This document shows positions 1 to 8,044 of a stretch of 64,000 bases of DNA, piece after piece. Positions within the stretch are counted from its first letter, which is position 1, and each line of letters opens with the position of its first letter. The translations under genes were made by a program, and so were the position numbers. The notes below the pieces were generated by a model that was not told the origin of the DNA, made no database searches, and saw only the letters and a program-made list of their open reading frames with translations. The stretch is from Achromobacter xylosoxidans (lineage in GTDB: Bacteria; Pseudomonadota; Gammaproteobacteria; Burkholderiales; Burkholderiaceae_B), in assembly GCF_001457475.1 (NCBI RefSeq), contig NZ_LN831029.1, positions 6,510,001 through 6,574,000 on the forward strand, read 5' to 3'.

Positions 1-1212
1 CTGGTCACGGGCTTCACGGTGAATCATCCGGAGTCGCCCGACACGGTCTCGATCGACATGCGCGACATCGGGCCCACCTACTACTTCGCGCCGCCGCGCG
101 TGCTGGAAGGCCTGCTGACCCATGTGATGATCCGCATGGAGGACGCCGGCTACCTCAAGCGCAAGCTGTTCCATGCCTGCATGAAACTGGCGCGCCGCGT
201 CGGCACCCGCATCCTGGACGGCGAATCCGTCAACGCCTGGGACCGCCTGCGCTACGCGCTGGGCAACGTGCTGATCTACGGCCCGCTGCGCAATGCGCTG
301 GGCATGAGCCGCGTGCGCGTGGCCTACACCGCCGGCGAGGCGATTGGCCCCGACCTGTTCGTGTTCTACCGCTCCATCGGCATCAACCTCAAGCAGCTGT
401 ACGGCTCCACCGAAACGTCGGTGTTCGTCTGCGTGCAGCCGGACGGCCAGGTGCGCGACGACACCGTCGGCCCGCCGGTGGCCGGCGTGGAGATCCGCGT
501 GGCCGACAACGGCGAGATCCTGGTCAAGAGCCCCGGCCTGTTCAAGGAGTACTACCGCAACCCGGACGCCACGCAGGAAGCGCGCAGCGCCGACGGCTGG
601 TTCCACACGGGCGACGCGGGCTACCTGGACACCGACGGCCAGCTCAAGATCATCGACCGCGCCAAGGACGTCGGCAAGCTGGCCGACGGCAGCCTGTTCG
701 CGCCCAAGTACCTGGAGAACAAGCTCAAGTTCTTCCCGCACATCAAGGAGGCGGTGGCGTTCGGCGCCGGCCGCCAGGACGTGTGCGCCTTCATCAACAT
801 CGACCTGGAAGCCGTGGGCAACTGGGCCGAGCGCCGCGGCCTGCCCTACGCCGGCTATACCGACCTGGCGGGCAAGGACGAGGTCTACCAGCTCATCGCC
901 GATTGCGTCGAACAGGTCAATGCCGACCTGGCCACCGATCCGAAGCTGTCGGCCTCGCAGATCAGCCGCTTCCTGATCCTGCACAAGGAACTGGATCCGG
1001 ATGACGACGAACTGACGCGCACCCGCAAGGTGCGGCGCGCCTTCATCGCGCAGAAGTATGGCGTGCTGATCGACGCCCTGTTCGAAGGCAAGCAGTCCCA
1101 GTACATCGAAACCGAAGTGAAGTTCGAGGACGGCCGCAGCGGCAAGATCGCCGCCGACCTGAAGATCCGCCCGGTCAAGACGTTCCCCGCCATCACCGCC
1201 CGAGCCGCGTAG
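1..1212 (+). CDS. Long-chain acyl-CoA synthetase (AMP-binding), C-terminal part
   Basis: The gene enters from the left edge in frame and has lost its N-terminus. About 400 codons remain. They carry the AMP-binding signature YGSTET (around 399-416 bp) and the later GWFHTGDAGYLD and IDRAKDV motifs that bind adenylate and mark the hinge of ANL ligases. The large C-terminal domain resembles the long-chain (COG1022) type, which activates a carboxylic acid to its CoA thioester with ATP. It ends 5 bp before a LivG-type ATPase gene, so it is the upstream gene of an uptake operon. The substrate cannot be read from sequence. Fatty or aryl-aliphatic acids are both possible. Confidence 0.85.
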   Translation: MVTGFTVNHPESPDTVSIDMRDIGPTYYFAPPRVLEGLLTHVMIRMEDAGYLKRKLFHACMKLARRVGTRILDGESVNAWDRLRYALGNVLIYGPLRNALGMSRVRVAYTAGEAIGPDLFVFYRSIGINLKQLYGSTETSVFVCVQPDGQVRDDTVGPPVAGVEIRVADNGEILVKSPGLFKEYYRNPDATQEARSADGWFHTGDAGYLDTDGQLKIIDRAKDVGKLADGSLFAPKYLENKLKFFPHIKEAVAFGAGRQDVCAFINIDLEAVGNWAERRGLPYAGYTDLAGKDEVYQLIADCVEQVNADLATDPKLSASQISRFLILHKELDPDDDELTRTRKVRRAFIAQKYGVLIDALFEGKQSQYIETEVKFEDGRSGKIAADLKIRPVKTFPAITARAA

Positions 1213-1217
1213 AGACC

Positions 1218-2114
1218 ATGAGCAACAACGACCGCGACCAGCGCATCGGCGACGTGATGCTGGACATGCAGAACATCTCGCTGTCCTTCGGCGGCGTCAA
1301 GGCGCTGACGGACATTTCCTTCAACGTGCGCGAGCACGAGATCCGCGCCATCATCGGCCCCAACGGCGCGGGCAAGAGTTCGATGCTGAACGTCATCAAC
1401 GGCGTCTACACGCCGCAGCAGGGCGGCATCGAGTTTCGCGGCGAGCGCTTCTCGCGCATGAATCCGCGCCGCGCCGCCGAAATGGGCATCGCCCGCACTT
1501 TCCAGAACCTGGCCCTGTTCAAGGGCATGAGCGTGCTGGACAACATCATGACCGGCCGCAACCTGCGCATGAAGTGCGGGCTGCTGGCGCAGGCCTTCCG
1601 CCTGGGCGCCGCCGAACGCGAAGAGATCGAGCACCGCCAGTTCGTCGAGAACATCATCGACTTCCTCGAAATCCAGGCCTACCGCAAGACCCCGGTGGGA
1701 CGCCTGCCCTACGGCCTGCAAAAGCGCGTCGACCTGGGCCGCGCGCTGGCCATGGAGCCGCGCCTGCTGCTGCTGGACGAGCCGATGGCCGGCATGAACA
1801 TCGAGGAGAAGCAGGACATGAGCCGCTTCATCCTCGACGTGAACGACGAATTCGGCACCACCATCGTGCTGATCGAGCACGACATGGGCGTGGTCATGGA
1901 CATCTCCGACCGCGTGGTGGTGCTGGACTACGGCAAGAAGATCGGCGACGGCAAGCCCGATGAGGTGCGCGCCAACGAAGACGTCATCCGAGCGTACCTT
2001 GGCGTCGGCGGCGAAGCCGCCGTCACCAAGGACGCCGAAGCGCAGGCAACAGCCCCCGCCCCTAACCCTCCCCCCGAGGGGGAGGGAGAAAACTCACTGG
2101 CTGCACGGACTTAA
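1218..2114 (+). CDS. ABC transporter ATP-binding protein, LivG type
   Basis: ATPase of a branched-chain-amino-acid-type (HAAT) importer. Walker A is GPNGAGKSS, the signature region reads LPYGLQKRVDLGRALA, and Walker B is LLLLDEPMAG, followed by the switch histidine in LIEHDMG. The signature region has no clean LSGGQ, as is common for LivG. At 298 residues it is longer than typical LivG (about 255). The extra C-terminal tail is low-complexity and rich in Ala, Pro and Glu, and is encoded across a GC-rich hairpin element at 2066-2086. The next gene starts 7 bp after the stop. Confidence 0.9.
   Translation: MSNNDRDQRIGDVMLDMQNISLSFGGVKALTDISFNVREHEIRAIIGPNGAGKSSMLNVINGVYTPQQGGIEFRGERFSRMNPRRAAEMGIARTFQNLALFKGMSVLDNIMTGRNLRMKCGLLAQAFRLGAAEREEIEHRQFVENIIDFLEIQAYRKTPVGRLPYGLQKRVDLGRALAMEPRLLLLDEPMAGMNIEEKQDMSRFILDVNDEFGTTIVLIEHDMGVVMDISDRVVVLDYGKKIGDGKPDEVRANEDVIRAYLGVGGEAAVTKDAEAQATAPAPNPPPEGEGENSLAART
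2066..2086. repeat. Short GC-rich hairpin inside the livG 3' end
   Basis: A perfect 9-bp inverted repeat (CCCTCCCCC / GGGGGAGGG) with a 3-base loop. It resembles the hairpin cores of the longer dispersed elements at 4147 and 55375. It lies inside the coding sequence and contributes the Pro/Glu-rich end of the LivG-type protein, suggesting that a repeat insertion extended the reading frame. Confidence 0.5.
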
Positions 2115-2121
2115 GGGGCGA

Positions 2122-3054
2122 ATGATGGGATTTTTTCTGGAAACCTTGTTCGGCGGCCTGATGAGCGGCATGCTGTACGCCCTGATCGGCCTGGGCTTCG
2201 TGCTGATCTTCAAGGCGTCGGGCGTGTTCAACTTCGCCCAGGGCGCCATGGTGCTGGTGGCGGCGTTGTCGATGGCGCGCTTCTCGGAGTGGCTACCGCG
2301 CTGGTTCGGCTTCGAAAACATGATCCTGGCCAACGTGCTGGCGTTCATCGTCAGCGCCATCGTGATGTTCCTGCTGGCGGTGGCGATCGAGCGTTTCGTG
2401 CTGCGCCACCTGGTCAACCAGGAAGCCACCACGCTGCTCATGGCCACGCTGGGCATCAGTTATTTCCTTGACGGCCTGGGCCAGATCGCGTTCGGCAGCT
2501 CGGTCTATTCCATCAACGTCGGCATGCCGAAAGACCCGTTGATGATCCTGGACTCGGTGTTCGAAGGCGGCCTGCTCATCAACCTCGAAGACCTGACCGC
2601 CGCCGTCATCGCCGCACTGCTGGTGGCGGCGCTGGCGCTGTTCTTCCAGTTCACCTCCACCGGCCGCGCCCTGCGCGCGGTGGCGGACGACCACCAGGCG
2701 GCGCAGTCCATCGGCATTCCGCTGAACCGCATCTGGGTCATCGTCTGGAGCGTCGCCGGCCTGGTGGCGCTGGTGGCCGGCATCATCTGGGGCTCCAAGT
2801 TCGGCGTGCAGTTCACGCTCTCGACCGCGGCGCTGCGGGCGCTGCCGGTGGTGATCCTGGGCGGCCTGACCTCGGTGCCGGGCGCCATTCTCGGCGGCCT
2901 GATCATCGGCGTGGGCGAAAAGCTGTCCGAGGTCTACCTGGGGTCGCTGGTGGGCGGCGGCATCGAAATCTGGTTCGCCTATGTGCTGGCGCTGGTGTTC
3001 CTGCTGTTCCGTCCGCAAGGGCTGTTCGGCGAGAAGATCATCGACCGCGTCTGA
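2122..3054 (+). CDS. ABC transporter permease, LivH type
   Basis: Inner-membrane permease of the HAAT family, 310 residues. It has about eight hydrophobic segments, and the N-terminus (GLMSGMLYALIGLGFVLIF) is typical of LivH. The LivH/LivM loop Glu-Ala-Ala region is replaced by a degenerate RALRAVADD stretch. The start at 2122 (or 2125) is chosen because an AAGGGG ribosome site at 2113-2118 lies just upstream, overlapping the livG stop. The longer open frame upstream is coding sequence of livG. It should pair with the LivM-type permease that follows. Confidence 0.9.
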   Translation: MMGFFLETLFGGLMSGMLYALIGLGFVLIFKASGVFNFAQGAMVLVAALSMARFSEWLPRWFGFENMILANVLAFIVSAIVMFLLAVAIERFVLRHLVNQEATTLLMATLGISYFLDGLGQIAFGSSVYSINVGMPKDPLMILDSVFEGGLLINLEDLTAAVIAALLVAALALFFQFTSTGRALRAVADDHQAAQSIGIPLNRIWVIVWSVAGLVALVAGIIWGSKFGVQFTLSTAALRALPVVILGGLTSVPGAILGGLIIGVGEKLSEVYLGSLVGGGIEIWFAYVLALVFLLFRPQGLFGEKIIDRV

Positions 3055-3078
3055 CCGCAGGCACTCTGGGATACAAAC

Positions 3079-4143
3079 ATGTTCTATCGCGAAAACGGCC
3101 AATTCAAGACCAGCTATCGCGCCGACCAGCAGATCTTCCCGATCCGCCAGGACCGCGTCTTCATCTGGCTGCTGCTGGCGGTGGCGTTCATCGCCATCCC
3201 GGCGCTGTCCAGCGACTACCTGCTGCGCGCCATCCTGATTCCGTTCCTGATCCTGTCGCTGGCCGCCGTCGGCCTGAACATCCTGGTGGGCTACTGCGGC
3301 CAGATCTCGCTGGGCACGGGCGCCTTCATGGCGGTGGGCGCGTATGCCGCCTGGAACTTCGGCGTGCGCTTCCCGGGCATGCCGCTGATCGTCCAGATCC
3401 TGCTGGGCGGGTGCTTTGCCACCATCGTCGGCGTCATCTTCGGCATTCCCAGCCTGCGCATCCGCGGCCTGTACCTGGCCGTGGCCACGCTGGCGGCGCA
3501 GTTCTTCGTCGACTGGGCGTTCCTGCGCATTCCGTTCTTCACCAACTACTCTTCGTCGGGCAACGTCTCGGTGCCGCCGCTGACCGCCTTCGGGCTGCCG
3601 GTGCAGAGCGCGCTGGAAAAGTACCTGTTCGTGCTGATCCTGGTGGTGGTCTTCAGCCTGCTGGCCAAGAACCTGGTGCGCGGCGCCATCGGCCGCCAGT
3701 GGATGGCGATCCGCGACATGGACGTGGCCGCCTCGGTCATCGGCATCCGCCCGATGTACGCCAAGCTCACCGCGTTCGCGGTCAGCTCGTTCATCGTCGG
3801 CGTGGCCGGCGCGCTGTGGGGCTACATCCACCTGGGCTCGTGGGAGCCGCTGGCCTTCGACCTGACGCGTTCGTTCCAGCTGCTGTTCATGGTCATCATT
3901 GGCGGCCTGGGCTCCATCATCGGCAGCTTCTTTGGCGCGGCCTTCATCGTGCTGGTGCCGGTGGCGCTGACCAACGTGCCGCACATGCTGGGCCTGTCGC
4001 TGTCGGTGGACACCGCCGCGCACGTCGAGCACATGGTGTTCGGCGCGCTGATCGTGTTCTTCCTGATCGCCGAGCCGCACGGGCTGGCGCGGTTGTGGAG
4101 CATCGGCAAGGAAAAGCTCCGCATCTGGCCCTTCCCCCACTAA
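3079..4143 (+). CDS. ABC transporter permease, LivM type
   Basis: Second permease, 354 residues. It has a polar N-terminus of about 30 residues and then multiple membrane spans. The segment GLNILVGYCGQISLGTGAFM is the hallmark of LivM (LLVGYAGQLSLGHAAF class), and the cytoplasmic loop GRQWMAIRDMDVAASVIGI is the ATPase coupling region. It lies 24 bp after livH. A dispersed repeat follows, and the receptor gene comes next with its own strong ribosome site. Confidence 0.9.
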   Translation: MFYRENGQFKTSYRADQQIFPIRQDRVFIWLLLAVAFIAIPALSSDYLLRAILIPFLILSLAAVGLNILVGYCGQISLGTGAFMAVGAYAAWNFGVRFPGMPLIVQILLGGCFATIVGVIFGIPSLRIRGLYLAVATLAAQFFVDWAFLRIPFFTNYSSSGNVSVPPLTAFGLPVQSALEKYLFVLILVVVFSLLAKNLVRGAIGRQWMAIRDMDVAASVIGIRPMYAKLTAFAVSSFIVGVAGALWGYIHLGSWEPLAFDLTRSFQLLFMVIIGGLGSIIGSFFGAAFIVLVPVALTNVPHMLGLSLSVDTAAHVEHMVFGALIVFFLIAEPHGLARLWSIGKEKLRIWPFPH

Positions 4144-4146
4144 TGA

Positions 4147-4225
4147 TGGGCCCACCCCCGAAGCGCCTGAGGCGCTTCCCCCCTCAAGGGGGCGCCGCTG
4201 GGGACCGGCAAAGCCGGATCCGCCG
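4147..4225. repeat. Dispersed GC-rich palindromic repeat, copy A
   Basis: About 80 bp between the permease and receptor genes. It contains CCCACCCCCGAAGCGC, then CCCCCTCAAGGGGGCG and ACCGGCAAAGCCGGATCCGC in order. The reverse complement of 55375-55457 carries the same three blocks in the same order, so this is one element present in opposite orientations. Internal hairpins (CCCCCTCAAGGGGG; CCGGCAAAGCCGG) are visible. It contains no coding capacity. It could act as a transcription attenuator between transporter genes, but that is inference. Confidence 0.7.
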
Positions 4226-4375
4226 CGGCCCGGATGGTGCGGCTCCCGTTGTGATCATCGTCGGTAGTAGCGGTATCCGCGCCACGACCGACATCCTGAA
4301 TACCCGGCTCCAGACCGGGCCAACCCCGGTGTCCGAGGGTTTATGACCCAAACACCACGCAGGAGGTAAATGGAG

Positions 4376-5710
4376 ATGAAGCGTCTTAACCTGAAGTTGG
4401 CTGCAGCCTTGGTGGCCGCAGCCGGCGCCGTGGGCGCCGTGGCCACGCCGGCAATGGCGGCGGAAGAGCAGTTCGTTCCGTTGCTGGTGTACCGGACTGG
4501 GTCGTTCGCGCCGCTGGGCATTCCCTGGGCCGACGGCAAGCTGGACTACCTGAAGCTGGTCAACGAACGCGACGGCGGTGTCAACGGCGTCAAGATCACC
4601 TACGAGGAATGCGAAACCGCCTACGCCACCGACCGCGGCGTCGAGTGCTACGAACGCCTGAAGGGCAAGGGCACCGGCGCCTCGGGCTTCGACACGCAAT
4701 CGACCGGCATCACCTTCGCGGTCAGCGACAAGGCCATGGTGGACAAGGTGCCGGTCGAGACGATGGGCTACGGCCTGTCGCAATCGGTCGACGGCAGCGT
4801 GTTCGAGTGGAACTTCCCGCTGCTGGGCACCTACTGGACCGCCGCCGACGTGATGATCCAGGACATCGCCAAGAAAGAAGGCGGCATGGACAAGCTCAAG
4901 GGCAAGAAGATCGCCCTGGTCTACCACGACTCGCCCTACGGCAAGGAACCGATCCCGCTGCTGCAGAAGCGCGCCGCCAAGGAAGGCTTCGAGCTGCTGC
5001 TGTATCCGGTGACCGCCCCCGGCGTGGAACAGAAGTCCACCTGGCTGCAGATCCGCCAGGCGCGCCCGGCCTATGTGCTGCTGTGGAGCGCGGGCATCAT
5101 GACGCCCACCGCCATCCGCGAAGCCCAGGCCAGCGGCTACCCGCGCGACAAGATGTACGCGATCTGGTGGGCCGGCTCCGAAGGCGACGTCAAGGACCTG
5201 GGCGATGTCGCCAAGGGCTACAACGCCATCACCATCCACAACAGCGGCGCCGACCACGACAAGGTCTATGACGATCTGAAGAAGTACGTCTACGACAAGG
5301 GCCAGGGTTCGGACAAGACGGGCAAGACCACGCTCGGCACCATCGCCCACACCCGCGGCATGATGATCTCGATGCTGCAGGTCGAAGCGATCCGCACCGC
5401 GCAGGAGAAGTTCGGCAAGGGCAAGGCGCTCACGCCCGACCAGGTGCGCTGGGGCTTCGAGAACCTGAACCTGACGCAGGAACGCCTGAACCAGCTCGGC
5501 TTCGGCCAGATCATGCGTCCGGTCAAGACCTCTTGCAGCAACCACAAGGGTGACGACTGGGCCCGCATCGTGCAGTGGGACGGCGCCAAGTTCAAGGTCG
5601 TCTCGGACTGGTACCAGGCCGACAAGGCCCTGCTGGACCCGATGGTGAAGGAAGCCGCGGCGAAGTACGCCAAGGAAAAGAACATCACGCCCCGCACTTG
5701 CGAGAACTGA
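4376..5710 (+). CDS. Periplasmic substrate-binding protein of the HAAT/LivK family
   Basis: Receptor for the importer. A signal peptide (MKRLNLKLAAALVAAAGAVG, with cleavage after ATPAMA) is followed by a type I periplasmic-binding fold (Peripla_BP_6) of about 415 residues. ATG codons occur at 4370 and 4376. The strong ribosome site AGGAGGT at 4361-4367 sits only 2 bp from the first but 8 bp from the second, which decides for 4376. There is no lipobox. This receptor size class is associated with aromatic or aliphatic acid importers rather than leucine. Specificity is unknown. Confidence 0.9.
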   Translation: MKRLNLKLAAALVAAAGAVGAVATPAMAAEEQFVPLLVYRTGSFAPLGIPWADGKLDYLKLVNERDGGVNGVKITYEECETAYATDRGVECYERLKGKGTGASGFDTQSTGITFAVSDKAMVDKVPVETMGYGLSQSVDGSVFEWNFPLLGTYWTAADVMIQDIAKKEGGMDKLKGKKIALVYHDSPYGKEPIPLLQKRAAKEGFELLLYPVTAPGVEQKSTWLQIRQARPAYVLLWSAGIMTPTAIREAQASGYPRDKMYAIWWAGSEGDVKDLGDVAKGYNAITIHNSGADHDKVYDDLKKYVYDKGQGSDKTGKTTLGTIAHTRGMMISMLQVEAIRTAQEKFGKGKALTPDQVRWGFENLNLTQERLNQLGFGQIMRPVKTSCSNHKGDDWARIVQWDGAKFKVVSDWYQADKALLDPMVKEAAAKYAKEKNITPRTCEN

Positions 5711-5768
5711 TGTGAACCGGCGGCCGGCGCCCCAGGGCGTCGGCCGCCACCAAGCCGCAGGAACCGCC

Positions 5769-6611
5769 ATGACCGCAGCAACCACTACCGCTACTACCGC
5801 CGACACCCCCAAGGTGCTGCTCGATGTGAACGGCATCGAGGTGATCTACAACCACGTCATCCTGGTGCTCAAAGGCGTGTCCCTGCAGGTGCCGGAAGGC
5901 AAGATCGTGGCCCTGCTGGGCGCCAACGGCGCCGGCAAGACCACCACGTTGCGCGCCATCTCGAACCTGCTCAAGGGCGAGCGCGGCGACGTCACCAAGG
6001 GCCACATCCAGTACCGCGACCAGCGCATCGAAAAGCTGTCGCCGGCCGAACTGGTCAAGCGCGGCGTGGTTCAGGTGATGGAGGGCCGCCATTGCTTCGC
6101 CCACCTCACCATCGAAGAGAACCTGCTGACGGGCGCCTACACCCGCGACCTCGGCCGCGGCGACACCAGCGCGGCGCTGGACCGCGTCTACCAGTATTTC
6201 CCGCGCCTGAAGCAGCGCCGATCCAGCCAGGCCGGCTACACCTCGGGCGGCGAACAACAGATGACCGCCATCGGCCGCGCGTTGATGGCCAACCCCAACA
6301 TGATCCTGCTGGACGAGCCGTCCATGGGACTGGCGCCGCAGATCGTCGAGGAGATCTTCGAGATCGTGCGCGACCTGAACCAGCGCGAGCGCGTCAGCTT
6401 CCTGCTGGCCGAACAGAACACCAACATCGCGCTGCGCTACGCCGACTACGGCTACATCCTGGAGAACGGCCGCGTGATGATGGACGGCGCGGCGCAGGAC
6501 CTGGCCCAGAACGAGGACGTGAAAGAGTTCTACCTGGGCATTTCCAGCGGCGAGCGCAAGAGTTTCCGCGACAACAAGTTCTACCGCCGCCGCAAACGCT
6601 GGCTGGCCTGA
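5769..6611 (+). CDS. ABC transporter ATP-binding protein, LivF type
   Basis: Second ATPase of the importer, 280 residues from the chosen ATG. Walker A is GANGAGKTTT, the signature region is TSGGEQQMTAIGRALM, and Walker B is MILLDEPSMGLAP, as expected for LivF. A GTG at 5712 would add 19 residues of poor conservation directly after the receptor stop. The ATG at 5769, with a CAGGAA-like site upstream, is preferred. The C-terminus (RKSFRDNKFYRRRKRWLA) is basic and longer than in LivF proper. Confidence 0.88.
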   Translation: MTAATTTATTADTPKVLLDVNGIEVIYNHVILVLKGVSLQVPEGKIVALLGANGAGKTTTLRAISNLLKGERGDVTKGHIQYRDQRIEKLSPAELVKRGVVQVMEGRHCFAHLTIEENLLTGAYTRDLGRGDTSAALDRVYQYFPRLKQRRSSQAGYTSGGEQQMTAIGRALMANPNMILLDEPSMGLAPQIVEEIFEIVRDLNQRERVSFLLAEQNTNIALRYADYGYILENGRVMMDGAAQDLAQNEDVKEFYLGISSGERKSFRDNKFYRRRKRWLA

Positions 6612-6693
6612 TCCCTGGAGCGGCGACGCCGGCGCGGTCCGGCTCGCCGCCGGCAACGACACCGCAGTACGGCACACGAGAGGGTGCTATCCC

Positions 6694-7962
6694 ATGTCCG
6701 AGTTTTTCGATGTCCTGGAAACCCGAGCGCCCGAGCAACGCGAGCGCGACCTGATGGCGGCCCTGCCCGGCGCCATCGCCCGCGCCATCGCCCGCGCGCC
6801 GGCCATTGCCGAGCAGCTGCGCGGCATCGACCCCGCCACGGTCACCTCGCGCGCCGCGCTGGCGCGCCTGCCGGTGCTGCGCAAGCACGAGCTGCTGGAA
6901 CGCCAGCAGCACTGCCGCGAACAGGCCGCGCAACCGGCCGGACCGCAAAAGGCCTTCGGCGGCTTCTCGGCCATCGGCTGGGGCGAAGCCATGCGCGTGT
7001 TCGCCTCGCCCGGCCCGATCTACGAACCCGAAAGCGCCCGCGCCGACTACTGGCGCTTTGCCCGCGCGCTGTACGCCGCGGGCTTTCGCGCCGGCGAGCT
7101 GGCCTACAACTGCTTCTCCTACCACTTCACGCCGGCCGGCTCGATGATGGAAACCGCCGCCCATGCCGTCGGCTGCACCGTGTTTCCTGGCGGCACGGGC
7201 CAGACCGAACAGCAGGTGCGCGCCATCCAGGACCTGGCGCCCAGCGGCTACACCGGCACCCCCAGCTTCCTGAAGATCATCCTGGAAAAGGCCGACGAGC
7301 TCGGCGTGAAACTGGATTCGCTGCGCCGCGCCCTGGTGTCCGGCGAAGCCTTCCCGCCGTCGCTGCGCGACTGGCTGGCCGCGCGCGGCATCGAGGGCTA
7401 CCAGGCCTACGGCAGCGCCGACCTGGGCATGATCGCTTTCGAGACGCCGGCGCGCCAGGGCCTGGTGCTGGGCGAGGACATCATCGTCGAGATCGTGCGC
7501 CCCGGCACCGGCGAACCGGTGCCCGATGGCGAAGTGGGCGAAGTCGTGGTCACCACGCTGAACCCCGACTACCCGCTGGTGCGCTTCGGCACCGGCGACC
7601 TGTCGGCGGTGATGCCGGGCATCTCGCCCTGCGGCCGCACCAACACCCGCATCAAGGGCTGGATGGGACGCGCCGACCAGACGACGAAGGTGCGCGGCAT
7701 GTTCGTGCATCCCTCGCAGGTGGCCGACGTGGTGCGCCGCCATCCGGAAATCCTGCGGGCACGCCTGGTGATCAGCGGCACCACCGGTTCGGACAAGATG
7801 GTGCTGCGCGTGGAATCACGCGTGCGCGGCGAAGACCTGGGCGCCCGCATCGCCGAATCGGTGCGCGACGTGACCAAGCTGCGCAGCGACGTCGAATGGG
7901 CCGAGGCCGGCTCCCTGCCAAACGACGGCAAGGTCATCGACGACATCCGCACCTACGAATAA
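6694..7962 (+). CDS. PaaK-like AMP-dependent CoA ligase
   Basis: 422 residues, resembling phenylacetate-CoA ligases (COG1541). Visible are the GYTGTPSFLK segment in the adenylate-forming core, the A5-like YGSADLGMIAFE motif and the short C-terminal domain (WMGRADQTTKVRGMFVHPSQ). It would convert an aryl or related acid to its CoA ester. It closes an operon that opens with another acyl-CoA ligase, so two activating enzymes flank one importer. Which acid each prefers is not visible. A terminator-like hairpin follows. Confidence 0.82.
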   Translation: MSEFFDVLETRAPEQRERDLMAALPGAIARAIARAPAIAEQLRGIDPATVTSRAALARLPVLRKHELLERQQHCREQAAQPAGPQKAFGGFSAIGWGEAMRVFASPGPIYEPESARADYWRFARALYAAGFRAGELAYNCFSYHFTPAGSMMETAAHAVGCTVFPGGTGQTEQQVRAIQDLAPSGYTGTPSFLKIILEKADELGVKLDSLRRALVSGEAFPPSLRDWLAARGIEGYQAYGSADLGMIAFETPARQGLVLGEDIIVEIVRPGTGEPVPDGEVGEVVVTTLNPDYPLVRFGTGDLSAVMPGISPCGRTNTRIKGWMGRADQTTKVRGMFVHPSQVADVVRRHPEILRARLVISGTTGSDKMVLRVESRVRGEDLGARIAESVRDVTKLRSDVEWAEAGSLPNDGKVIDDIRTYE

Positions 7963-7985
7963 CAAGGATAAGAAGAAGAAAGGCG

Positions 7986-8015
7986 CGCGCCCGGGACCGG
8001 CAAAGCCCGGGCGCG
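7986..8015. terminator. Hairpin between converging genes
   Basis: Perfect 10-bp arms CGCGCCCGGG (7986-7995) and CCCGGGCGCG (8006-8015) with a 10-base loop. It lies between the end of the CoA ligase (plus) and the end of the SQR gene (minus). There is no clear U-tract, so termination is inferred from position and stem strength. Confidence 0.5.
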
Positions 8016-8044
8016 GCACCGCCTCTTTCGATGCCGCGGCGGAT

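Noticed and set aside
2293..4155. A 620-codon minus-strand frame across livH and livM
   Set aside because: GC-rich antisense shadow with His/Gln/Arg-rich composition and no start context.
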